From Plectrocnemia conspersa (Eukaryota > Arthropoda > Insecta > Trichoptera > Polycentropodidae), in contig VTFK01000063.1 in NCBI GenBank assembly GCA_009617715.1, positions 1,178,001 to 1,242,000 on the forward strand: 64,000 nucleotides of DNA, given 5' to 3'. The position numbers and the translations under genes are program-made. The notes below the pieces were generated by a model that saw only the letters and a program-made list of their open reading frames with translations, was not told the origin of the DNA and made no database searches. Every line of letters starts with the position of its first letter. Position 1 is the first letter of the stretch. Below, piece after piece: positions 11,176 through 21,999 of the stretch.

Positions 11176-11918
11176 AAAAGCGGATAGCGTATATTTTTAA
11201 TTTTTTTTGAACGAGCTAAAATATAAAATGCTTAAAAAATCATTAGATGTTTGTTTTTAATCATATCATAAAAAATATGCAATATCAAAATAATTAAATA
11301 TTGTATATAATATTTATATATATATATATGAAATATAATAAAAGTTTACTTTTTTTTTTTTAAATAATATTTGCACATGTAGTATATATAAATATATGTC
11401 GCTATATGTCAAAATTATTTTTGTATGGATTATGATATAAAAACATATTATTTTTTTAACTTTTGTACTAATCAATCTTACAATTTTTCGTTTTATATCT
11501 ACTGTCATAGAGTATGTGTTAAAAAAATATGATTCATCATATTTCTAATGCTTTTCTTCGTATAGTTAAAATTGAGTAATACTGTGGGATAATATGTTTT
11601 GATGCTGTCTACTGCAAAAATACATGCATTATTCAAATTTCTGGGATAAAAGGTAGTAGATAAACATTACCATATTGTAACAAATCTTGTGATAATGGCA
11701 TAAGTAGGTTGTATATAGATTTTTATGAACATATGTATATTTAATACCAATTGCAAAATTTAAATAAAAATATTTTAATGAAAATTTTAAGTGCGGAGTA
11801 CCAATACATATCTAAAAATATATTTAATTAGAAAAAGTGACATAATTAAATATTTGACAAATTTATATTGCAGTACATAAATATTGTAAAATAATAAATA
11901 AATAAAATAAAAGTTTGG

Positions 11919-12070
11919 AGCAGTATATAATTTTACTAGAACCTGTCAGTGACATTACAAGAAAAGCTAAAATTTGTGATATGATTTCATACATATATAT
12001 TTTCACTAATAATACACATTTACTGTAAAATATTGATGCATTTAAAAATATTAATTTAAAATACGATATA
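11919..12070 (+). repeat. local diverged duplication, copy 1
   Basis: The run starting GGAGCAGTATATAATTTTAC (near 11917) with a CCTGTCAGTGACATTA block realigns with 13322-13500 in the same orientation. The match continues through an AT-rich part with several indels. Because both are AT-rich, only the first ~60 bp are convincing. Confidence 0.45.
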
Positions 12071-12179
12071 TCTTATGATATGATATGTTACAACAAAATA
12101 CTTTTTTAGCCTTCTGAATACTGTACACAAATTTTTTGTATGCCTGTAATTGCAAGAACAAAGAATGCATTTTTTAATT

Positions 12180-12245
12180 TAATTTATTTAAGGATTAAAA
12201 TAAAAAAAAATTCATAGGATTAAAATAAAAAAAAAATAAAAAAAT
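12180..12245 (+). repeat. short tandem duplication with A-runs
   Basis: The unit GGATTAAAATAAAAAAAA occurs twice in succession (about 12192 and 12218), followed by A-rich slippage sequence. Confidence 0.6.
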
Positions 12246-12779
12246 AATAATATTTACCTACATATTACTTTCTCCCCCTTTAATAAATTAAATAAATACA
12301 TTGTGTTATTTAAAATTTTGTGTATGTTTTTTGCAATATTTTCAATAATGATATTGCGCAAATGAATATAAATTTTAGTAGCAAATACGATTTTATTTCT
12401 GTGATGTCGAATTATTTTTAAAGATAAAATTATATAACCCACTCAAAATGTTACGTCTTTGAATAAAAATTATAAATAATGTTAAGTAAAAACTTATTAC
12501 TAAAACATACAGAACTTTAAAAAAATTTCTCTTTAAACTTATACATAGTTTCAATTCACATCTGTATATAAATAACGTAAATAAATTTCTAAGTACGTTT
12601 AATAATATTAATTAATTATTTCAATATATTTTTAAGCAATTGTATATATGTTACAGTAAATATATATATTTTTACGTATAAATAAGTAGGCAAGAATAAA
12701 TGTATCAAGCAATTGATTTCTAATGTCACTAGTAAATATCAATGAAACTGTATTATTTTCAATTTTTATTTGAAACATT

Positions 12780-13335
12780 TTGCTCTTAAAATGTGGTGTG
12801 TCACACAACTGTTTATAGTCCATTTGCTGTTTAAATCCAAAATTAAGCTAACAAATTAACCAAACTCAACTTGCCCAACTTTAGTTTTTGTTGATAAAAT
12901 TAAAAAAAAAACTGTAGATAGTTTTGCGTTTAAGTTTGAATAATATTGTCTTAACATTTTGCTCTTAACATCTATTTTTTATTTTTTAAATTCTATAGAT
13001 AGTTTAATAATTTTAATTTCAAAGCACATAGGTAAAATTCAAAGCACATTGGTCCATATATTGGTTCAGAAAAATATCAAAAATATTTTTATCTAAAATA
13101 AGCACTATTCTAATGATAAATCAGAGCAAATAATTTTTTTAATATTTTAATCGACATAGACACTTTTTAAAAAAAATGTATTTTTACACATGAAACATAA
13201 ACAAACCCTACTTGAACTAATATTATTTTAAAACCTACTAGAGTTTTAGAACTTTTAGAAGGTTTAGGTTTAAACAGCAAATGAATGTTTCACAACTGTC
13301 AGTTGAACTTCAACGACATTTTGGAGTAGCGTATA
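12780..13335. repeat. inverted repeat pair around ~430 bp
   Basis: ATTTGCTGTTTAAATCC (12822-12838) is answered by an inverted copy, GGTTTAAACAGCAAAT (near 13267). Weaker inverted similarity extends outward (AAAATGT..CAACTG). The arms are about 65 bp and diverged. This may be the worn ends of a DNA element. The copy at 13322 of the 11919 repeat abuts its right arm. Confidence 0.35.
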
Positions 13336-13500
13336 ATTTTACTAGCACCTATCAGTGAAATTATAAGTAATAAAATGTGTAATATGATATCACATATATG
13401 GCAATGAATATATATTTTTACTTATAATTCATATGTAGTGTAACATATGTAGCATCAGAATATCAAAAAATATTAACATAAAATATGACATAGCAAAAGT
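13322..13500 (+). repeat. local diverged duplication, copy 2
   Basis: This is the counterpart of 11919-12070, recognised by GGAGTAGCGTATAATTTTAC and a CCTATCAGTGAAATTATAAG block. The later AT-rich part is only loosely alignable. Confidence 0.45.
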
Positions 13501-14200
13501 CCTAATATACAAAGGTGTTTATTAATTCCATATTATTATATAGTAATAGTATATGTTTATTCTTTTAAAATGTTAATTAATATATATTCTTGTAATATTT
13601 TTAATTTCAATTTTTTTTTAATATTTCCTAAACATCCAACCGTTTCAATATTTTAATTTTTCTCATAATAATATATAGTTATATTATTTAAACCTTTTCC
13701 CACTATCCTTTTCCTTGTATTTGTTGAAAAATCTTATTATTTGATTAAACATAAAAGTAAAGAAACATATTTTGATTGTAGGTTTTTATTTGAATTAGTA
13801 TTTATATCTATATCTTATCCTAGATAATAGACAATTATTATTAGAGCAAATACCTTGGATCAACTTTATTTACGATATATTTTTTCATAGCTAATTTTAT
13901 AAATTTCTGTTTATCTAATTAATTAATGTTTTTATTAGTCTTTAAAATTAAAAAAAATTAAATTATTTTTCTTACATTTTATAAAAACAATCTCATGTTA
14001 AAAATATGCACATTGAGTATAAATACAATTTTTTTAATAAATTTTACTGTGTTGAGTTATTGATATAGGTTTATGAATGTTATATTTAAGTTAATGTTTT
14101 CCATTCCATGTGGTAAATATAAAATTTTCGCTTTTCATAAAGAGCATGATTTATATTTACACAAAAATTATGTAAAATCATTGCTTTAATTCATAAATCA
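13501..14200. other. AT-rich DNA, nothing recognised
   Basis: Low-complexity A/T-rich sequence with no supported feature. Confidence 0.5.
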
Positions 14201-14204
14201 AACT

Positions 14205-14530
14205 CGCAATTCGTCACGAATTTCGTCGTAATTAAATTTACGACCGGATATCCGGATTCGAGACGATACACCGTAGCGTTATCAATTACGATTATTCGAA
14301 AGCCATTAGAGCGTTTAATTGACGAAAAGATTCGCAAAATTTCGTGCTTTAAGCTCTCGCTTTGACGTCTCGCCCGAGCTTTAAGGCGTTAATGAAGGTT
14401 AATTACAAAAGCTTCGGGCACGGGGGAGAGCTTTAACGTGTCTTTGTTCTTGTCACCTGTGAAATTTTCATTATTATTTTTATGACACCCGCGCGTGCAT
14501 TGCATCGTATCGCACATTATTATTTATACG
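14205..14530. other. GC-richer island with homeodomain-type sites
   Basis: CpG-rich stretch with repeated TAATT/AATTA cores (GTAATTAAAT, TTTAATTGACG, GGTTAATTACAA) embedded in otherwise balanced composition. It lies in AT-rich flanks and has no protein-like frame. This arrangement resembles insect enhancer or conserved non-coding DNA. The interpretation is inference. Confidence 0.3.
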
Positions 14531-15400
14531 TCTTAAATATTCAACCGATCGGAAGTTGAGTTATTGAATTATTAGTCAGTCGAACTAAAGCCTACATCGA
14601 TTCCGAAGATATTTTTATAATTGATTTGATTAAAAACTTTTGAGTAATAATTTATGCATTCAATGAAACGTCTAATATTTTAAATAATCAATTAAATAAA
14701 AAGTTTTTATTTAATAAGAAATAAAAGTTAAATTTGAATAGCTTGATAAATAATTATGAATTAATTTTAAATTTCACGTTACTTTTTATATCAACATATG
14801 CCCGCAATCTTGCAACTTTACTTTTAAACTTTTACACTCTTTCAAATTAAGATTATAAAAACGACAGTTTTAATGAATATTTTTGATGGGAGGAGAAAAC
14901 TTTGTAGAATATTTTATGTAACAATATATTTAGAGACATGTGTTGCGTATATTTATATTTATTTTTGGAAAATATTTTTCAAAATTTTCTTAAGAAAAAT
15001 GCGAAATTGGGAGTTTATATTTCGCAAATTTTTGTTAAAAAAATATTTAAAAATCGTTTACAACTGCCGTTGGCTTGTAAATCAAATTATAAACAGTCGC
15101 GCGCGCGTTATCTATTCTCAAGGCGCGTTAAGTGGTCTCCCACGGTGTTTCATTTTGACTTTGAATCAAATTAAATATTTTTTTTAATTAGTCGTATTTT
15201 AAATAACGTGATTTTACTGTAAATACTTTTGCATTGAAATATATTTTTATAAATATAATACATATTGCAGAGGATCTATAATTGAAAATTCTAAGTAGAT
15301 TTTTAAATATAGAGTTGACCGCAGACCTCAAAAGTTTGGCCACGTCTGGTCTATATTGACCCATTCTGTATATACACATCCGCAACCTTCGAGGTAACTT
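14531..15400. other. AT-rich DNA, short ORFs only
   Basis: Two overlapping plus-strand frames (about 14873-15187) are rich in F, I, Y and K. They look composition-driven and resemble no family. Confidence 0.4.
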
Positions 15401-15769
15401 GCATAAATAACTGCAGTTTTACGTGCACCTGAAAGCCAAGAGGGTAATCTACGGGGGCCGGGTGTTGGCACAGTTTTTAAAAGCGTCCTTTACCAAGTTA
15501 AATATGAGCTCTCGACGGGCACGTTCTCAAATAATATACACATTAGCTCTAGGCCTTATATAATCTAATGCATCTTTGAAAGTAATCTAAGCTATGTCAG
15601 TTATGGTATTTTTAACATTTTTTTAACGTTTCACCAATAAGATGTTTTAGGTCATTGGGTCCTAATGAAATAGTTTTAAATACTTTAAATAATGATATAA
15701 TAATATACTTATTTTTAGCTTGTATACATAATACGTTTGTAGTAAATAGACATATAGCAGGTTTAAAAC

Positions 15770-16225
15770 GTGCAAAATCAATCGAACGCACGTAGTACGT
15801 TATTGTATTAAACTAGCGACATTCTGGGATGCGGAAATTGAAAAATTCTTGTCGCGGAATTTAAATTAAAGCGCATTTCATGTTTCATTCTCTGTGTTAT
15901 TGAAGTGTACTCATGATCCGTTCGCGATCGTTCACGTTCAAGTAACGATCTTTTGTGTTGCAATTTCGAACAACTGACATCTGGTAGTGCATCCGCCTGC
16001 TCTTGGCAGCTTTATGACGCTTTACGGCATCCATTTGTAACGACCCGACCTGTCCTCGGCATCAATCAGACACATAGACATACAGACACATAGTTCCCTA
16101 ATGGAAAAATCATGTTGCAAACGCACGTATAATAATTTGGCAGGGGTCGTGAAATTGAAATTAATTAAGGTGGATTGCGCGAGGGGCGTTTGTAGTAAGC
16201 TGACTACGGATTTCAATATGAGCTT
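15770..16225. other. GC-richer island
   Basis: CpG content rises (for example GTTCGCGATCGTTCACG). Frames on both strands are short and do not look like proteins. No transposon ends were seen. Confidence 0.25.
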
Positions 16226-16688
16226 TGAAATCTCGTTATATACTTACTAACAAGCTTATTCGTTAATTTATATATGTCTGTATGGTAAAATAATAAAAAT
16301 GTTTTAATAGAGCGATTTTTATATGTTTCATAATATCGACAGGGTTAGCATATAAAATATTTGTTACCAGTGTATAAAAAAACAAATATGTAATATATCA
16401 TCATTGAATTTTATATTCGCGTTTAAATTATAGTATACTTAATTTATTTAAATAAATTTTACTTTAACTCTCTATGCGGTATAGCCGTACATGTACGGTC
16501 GTCAAACTTTCACCGCTTTGAGATACCCCAGATGGTTAAATATTTACATATATAACTAAAAAAAAGAATAAATACAAAATATTATATTTATATATTATTT
16601 TTTTTTAATTTGATTTCTATAGAAAATAATACCAATACAAGTACGACATTTCCATTATTTATTTATTTATTGATTTATTAAAATTATA

Positions 16689-16730
16689 ACCATCGTGACC
16701 TGACAGGCAAACCCAATGCGTCACGATAGT
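16689..16730 (-). repeat. LINE 3' terminal hairpin, copy A
   Basis: The arms ACCATCGTGAC and GTCACGATAGT can pair with one G-U or mismatch and enclose about 20 bases. The hairpin lies just before the short-repeat tail. In LINEs a 3' stem-loop commonly serves as the recognition site for the element's own RT. Here that is inference supported by its recurrence at the same place in copies C and D. Confidence 0.8.
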
Positions 16731-16791
16731 CAAAAGTACAAATACATTATAATACATACAAATACAAACAAGACAAAACAACAGACACAAA

Positions 16792-17160
16792 TCACCTCAA
16801 TAGGTGTGCATTGTCCCATACGAACTGAACCAAAACTCCATATGTGCAAGAGAAAATGTCAATATTTCTATGGACAGAATTGAGCAGATAAATGGCCTTG
16901 GCCAGAGAAGAGTTGGCAAGTGCTCCAGTTCTAGACTTAACAGGCAAGAATAGTGGACGCGACCGAGAACTATAACCACCTTCAGGAGCCCACATTTGAA
17001 GCTGCTCGAGCACTGAAGGATTGTCTACGATGCCCTTGAGCAATTTCCAGAAGTGTTTAATTACATAAACACTTCTGCGAGTCGACAAAGAAACGTATCC
17101 CAGGGCTCCCAAAATAAAAGCACTAGGAAACAAGAACGGATAATACCCGTATTCCTTCAA
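16792..17160 (-). pseudogene. LINE ORF2 C-terminal domain
   Basis: A 122-codon frame with LGYVSLSTRRSVYVIKHFWK, then SRSRPLFLPVKSRTGALANS, aligns with the corresponding frame of copy C at 57453-57761 (conserved LRSRRK-YVAKHF-K and SRSRPL). Only this LINE family explains it. The function of the C-terminal region in this clade is unknown to me. It is joined to the RT block through a frameshift at about 17160-17280. Confidence 0.75.
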
Positions 17161-17278
17161 GTATAAATATCGAAGAAATTTACGTTGTACTTTTTACAGC
17201 TTCAATTCATTACATTGATTCATTACGCCTGGGATCCAAATGATGGAGCTAGTTTCTAGTATGCTGCGGACTAGAGTA

Positions 17279-18262
17279 TCATAAAGAGTGCGCAATACTA
17301 AAGTATTCCTGAAGTAACGCGCATTTCTCAAGATAAAACCGAGCATTTTTTAAGGATTTGCTATGAGTCTCTGCAATGTGCTGGCTAAATTTCCAACGTT
17401 CTTCGAAAGTCACTCCTAAATCCTTAGTTGAAGAAAACCTTTCCAGAAAATATCCGCCTAGATGGTATGAATATTTTGCCGGCGTTAACGACCTTGAAAA
17501 TGAAATTGTGTGACATTTCTTTACACTGAAAGGCAATTGGTTATAGCAAGCCCATTTCCATATAGAGTTGAGATCCTCCTGTAGGTCGAGGGAATCAGAA
17601 ATCGAATGCATTTTCTTGTAAATTTTCAAGTCATCTGCATATAATAAAAAATCTGAATGCTCTATTGCTGTTTCTATGTCATTAATAAACAATAAAAACA
17701 ACAATGGACCCAAATTGGATCCTTGAAGTACTCCAGTAGGGGTCTTATATCGTTCTGAAAAATAGTTATTATACTTGACGAATTGATATCTATTGGTCAA
17801 GTAATTTGAGAATAAATTTATGAGATCTTCAGAAAACCCGAAATTAGATAACTTTTTTACAAGTAAAGCATGGTTAACTTATCAAATGCTTTTTTAAAAT
17901 CTGTGTATACGACGTCCACTTGTACATCAGAGTCCAATGATTTTGAAACATAGTTAGACAAAACCATTAGATTAGTGACAGTGGATCGAGATTTACGGAA
18001 ACCATGTTGTTAGTCGAGAAGCATACACCTGCAATGATTAAAAATGTATTTATGCAAAACAATTTCAAATAATTTTGCAGGTGATGAGATTAAAGCTATT
18101 GGGCTGTAATTGGCAATCTGAGATTTGGGACCCTTTTTATGAATCGGAGTGACTTTTGAACATTTCCACAATTCTGGAAAACAAGAGGATCTCAAAATTA
18201 AATTAAATATAAATTTTAAAGGCTGTAAAATACCAGACGCGCATTCTTTCAGAATGTAGTCT
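17279..18262 (-). pseudogene. LINE reverse transcriptase domain (broken ORF2)
   Basis: Blocks appear in order on the minus strand. RT block 1 (18195-18010) has FPELWKCSKVTPIHKKG and a degenerate YSPIALISS. A stop at the end of that block is followed by GFRKSRSTVTNL and VDVVYTDF. The main block 17800-17279 has GVLQGSNLGPLLFLLFINDI, the catalytic FLLYADDLKIY, and thumb motifs (LGVTF, KWKFS-like RWKFS). The YADD aspartates are intact, but stop codons and frameshifts separate the blocks, so no active polymerase can be made. In life such enzymes copy LINE RNA into the nick at the target. Confidence 0.85.
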
Positions 18263-18268
18263 GGAATA

Positions 18269-19420
18269 AAAAAAGTAAAAACTTGAAATAGTTGCTATAT
18301 GTGTAATGGACTAATGTTTAAAAACTAGGTTTAAAATTTGATAAAATAAGTAAATTGTATATTATTTATATGAAATATTATTTCGTAAAACTACATTATT
18401 TTAATAATATTTAGTACTTAAAGCACTCTTAAATCTAAATATAAGCACCGGCAAAAGCCACCATTAAATGCTTCCAGATGAATTAAAACGTTTATTTAAT
18501 CCTATTTTTTTATTTTTCTCCCTTAAATTATTTTAATTTTTTTCTTGAATTGTAGCCGCTAACGCTAATCTTTTCATTAAAAAACACAATTTAAAACATA
18601 AAAATGATTTATTCTATCTATATGTATGTTTGTCCGATATGAATTTTTAGATCAAATACCTAAATTTACATTGGTTGAATATTTCCTCTCATGTCTACTA
18701 TTTTTAAACGTTCAAAAAGCAATAAAGTCAACAATAATTTGGAAACAAATTTTAACACAAACAGAGCCGCGTCAAAAATTTTAATGTTTATTGTGAAATT
18801 ACTACATAGAAAGCTAATGCTTTTGAAGGCAATGTTCCGCTCATTTTTTATACATATTGAAGGAACTTATACATTAGTTAATGCATCTTAAACAGCTGTA
18901 GTTTAGATTCATTATTTGAGGTCGATTTTTACTTTTTTTTACATATATCATTGCTATGATTTTTTCAAAGTCGAACGGACCTTAGGAATTTGTCTCATCC
19001 TCTATTGGCAGTCCTGTATGTAGGAAATATTAATAAAAGCAGCAATATATATAACAAAAAAACTTAATTACTGAAACGGCAATTTAATGTTTCAAATAAG
19101 CACGTAATCAAATATTAGTTTTTGAGGTAAGCATAATAATGCGTAGTATTTAAAAACATTTTCATTTTATCATATTTTATTATTACCCTTTTATTCAAAA
19201 CTTTCACATTGTTGACCCATTGTTTACAATTAATACAAGTTTAATTTTACATGGTTGTTTACCGAAATATCTCAGAAAGCAGCACATTTTCTAGAAAAAC
19301 ATTATTTAAGAAATGCAAACTTTTCATTAGAATAAGTTATACATATTTTACATCCTGATAATTAACCTACACGTTATTCATGTTAAATAGAGAACAACAT
19401 ATTGTAATCTTAACAATACA
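18269..19420. other. AT-rich DNA, nothing recognised
   Basis: A 66-codon plus-strand frame near 18691 is K/N/F-rich and resembles nothing known. No repeats could be delimited. Confidence 0.4.
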
Positions 19421-19460
19421 ATAAAGCATCTGTGTTTCATTTAAAACACAGACGCTTTAT
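19421..19460. repeat. near-perfect 19-bp-stem hairpin
   Basis: ATAAAGCATCTGTGTTTCA (19421-19439) is followed by TT and then by its inverse (19442-19460) with two mismatches. It is too short for a typical animal pre-miRNA stem. It could be a worn MITE tip-to-tip fold or a chance palindrome. Confidence 0.75.
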
Positions 19461-20300
19461 TAATTTTAAATGCAGCATATCACATTTTCAATATTTTAAA
19501 AAAAGCAATTTCCGTTGCACAGCCCATATTTTAATTAATAAATATTATTATTTATATTTTTTTTCTGAACTAGTTATTCAATAAAAATTATTATCCAAGT
19601 AAAATTTTGAGAAATTCATATAAATTAAATGTGGAATACGCTAAGGATAAGGATTCCGGTTTGTTATTGTGTGCGTGAACTGTGTGGCTCAAAACAATTT
19701 CGCTCAGAATATTTAATTTTTTTATTTTAAAAGAAAATATATGTTTATTTAACATACATACATCTGAGCTAAGTTGGAAATTTCAAGGGACAATTAAAAA
19801 TATATTATATAATCAAAGAAACCAGATATTGATGTCATTAATTAAATATTTGCAAAATTCAAAATCTTTCATTAGTCAAAAAAATAATGAAGTCTTTAGC
19901 TATTCTTCAAAAGCAAAAAGATATAAAATGGTGAAAGAAATTATTCGCCGATTGTTTAATGGCTCGACGATTTTATTAAATCATTAGAATCCATTAAATA
20001 AATTTAAAAAAAATATAATTGGCGCAATGATAAGAATAATAACTTTTTTAAGCCTTACAGAGAATAGTGTAAAAAACCAACAGCATACGGATTAATGGAA
20101 AAATAATTAAAATATTTTAATCCACAGGTAAAAGAACGAATAACTTACAGTGTATATTTGAAGTCTTGATATCAATTAACCCAAGAAATTTTGTTCTCTT
20201 AAAATTTCATTTATAAATAAAAAACAGTGGCACGAGTTTAGTGACCTACCCATGGGACAGTGGATATATCTGGGTTAAACCAATATCAACACAAAATTAT
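19461..20300. other. AT-rich DNA with one long low-complexity frame
   Basis: A plus-strand frame at 19682-19987 (about 101 codons, starting GTG) is rich in K, N, I and F and shows no recognised motif. I regard it as fortuitous. Confidence 0.35.
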
Positions 20301-20304
20301 TTAA

Positions 20305-20400
20305 AATAAATCACTAGAGAAGATCGAACTTCTGTGCCACACCGCAATTTAATGACGAATACCAGCGTTGAGGAATCAGCGACTGTCCTTAAAAGAGAAA
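20305..20400 (-). repeat. possible tRNA-related SINE fragment
   Basis: On the minus strand, GAAGTTCGATCTTC (about 20325-20312) resembles a pol III B-box. Upstream lies GATTCCTCAACGCTGGTATT, which is weakly A-box-like. The evidence is thin. Confidence 0.2.
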
Positions 20401-20879
20401 GTGAGACAACGAAGTACACGAAGTACATCGCTTCTCCCTCTCATATACATGTACACGCACACAATAACAAACCGGCATCCTTATCCCGAGCGTACTCTTA
20501 AAGAGAAACAAATCAATTAATAATTAAATTATAATATTATTACATAATTTGTTCTAATATATAAATTTAATTAATATTTGTTAACTCTCTAATTTTTTAC
20601 TTTTTAAATAAATAAATAGGTTATATCTAGTATTTTTTTTTGTTTATTATAAAACTTTAAGATAAGAAAATAAATAATATAATGTAGAAGATGATAGAAG
20701 TAAAAATATTATTAATATAATAGGTATTGTATATAATTTAACGAGGTGATTAATTGTGTCAAATGCATTTTTGTGATTTTGAGGGTCTTGTAGTAAAAAA
20801 TATGTACACAATATTGAATAATAGTTCATCACAAATATTGAAACACCGCTACCAGAACTTCGTTTATCACCACTGGACC

Positions 20880-21345
20880 AAAATTTACTTAAATCATATG
20901 CCAGAACGCGGCTTAAATGCAAATCTGAGCCCCTGCAATATGTCCGTAGTCACGTCAAGATCAAAGATGGCACCAGAGACTTGGTGGATGGAGTGAGAGA
21001 GAAGACCCTGCAGGTAGTCTTCTATTATCGTCCGTATGACGAAGTTGTAGTACAACGTTGCACAAGATTTATTAGCATTCACGTCGTCAGCACGTATGCA
21101 GCCGGAATTGCACTCGCCGGGAAATGAGTAAATAGGCTTAGAGAGCGAGCCAGGTTGTAATGCGGAGCTTTGAGCTTTGAAAGCTCGCCGAATACAAAGC
21201 GGAGAGACTTATCGGCAGCGCCGCGACATCCGGTCACCGGACGTGACGTCCTTGGCCTGATGTGATAAAATTTTATATCAGGATCGGGAAGCCTTTGAAA
21301 GTGCTTTGTTTTTGCAAGGAAATTTGAAAAATAAACGAACATTCA
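20880..21345. other. GC-richer island
   Basis: Composition is balanced and CpG-rich, with ORFs of 60-90 codons on both strands over the same bases. None resembles a known protein. Both flanks are AT-rich. It may be a conserved non-coding element. Confidence 0.25.
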
Positions 21346-21579
21346 AGAGGCAGAAGTGCAACAGAATGTTACATACTTACTATATTTCTTAGATAAAAAT
21401 TGCATGAAATAATTTATTCATGATAATATTTAATAAAAAAAATTGATTTCAACGTAATAATGTATTTTATTATTTATATTAAATGATTGAATATTACATC
21501 ATTTTAACATGTATGTTTATCTAGTAATATATAGATTTCTTGCGACTTTTATTTAAGTCATATTTAAAATAACCGTCGT

Positions 21580-21940
21580 ATAATACTCGCGTAAACCACC
21601 GACGGTAGAAAAATATATTCCATTCTCTTGCGAAATATATGTGGCTTTAATATCTTGAAATTTAGTTTATTTACTCGAAGATAAAGGGTTCAAAAAGTTG
21701 TCCCAATAAACCTGGCGGTCGCTTATTCTGCCTGTGCAGTGGGATAGCATAACGCGATGACCCGGTCAGATATGAGACCCTAACATATCCATATTTCAAA
21801 TAATATTTTTTTGCACAGAAAAATTCTTTCATAATGGCCGACGGAACGGAAGAGAAGAGAAAGAGGCTGGCCCCGGAATGGTATCCTTATGCGAAAATAT
21901 CTCTATCGCTGCACGGTCCACCGTATAATAATAATGAATA
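21580..21940. other. GC-richer patch
   Basis: Moderate CpG-rich patch, including GATGACCCGGTCAG and GGCCGACGGAACGG. No ORF, RNA gene or repeat boundary is supported. Confidence 0.2.
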
Positions 21941-21999
21941 CGTATGATCGGTGGCGAAAAATTATTCTGAACCACAAAAAATGAATATCGTAGAATAAA

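Larger units (their letters stand above)
16655..18268 (-). mobile_element. 5'-truncated CR1/Daphne-like LINE, copy A
   Basis: Read on the minus strand, the element starts inside ORF2 (near PDYILKECA, about 18262). It runs through the RT domain and a C-terminal domain. It ends with a hairpin (16730-16689) and an (AATA)-type tail at about 16680-16657. 5' truncation is normal for LINEs. The RT signature LQGSNLGPLLFLLFINDI, the YADD box and the VDVVYTDF-KKAFDK box place it in the CR1/Jockey superfamily. No clear target-site duplication was found. It is the best preserved of three copies of the family here (with 48.8 and 57.3 kb). Confidence 0.85.

Noticed and set aside
14873..15187. 104-codon ORF as a gene
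   Set aside because: Amino-acid content (F, I, K, Y) follows base composition. A second overlapping frame is equally open.
19421..19460. microRNA precursor
   Set aside because: The stem is about 19 bp with a two-base loop, too short for a canonical animal pre-miRNA.
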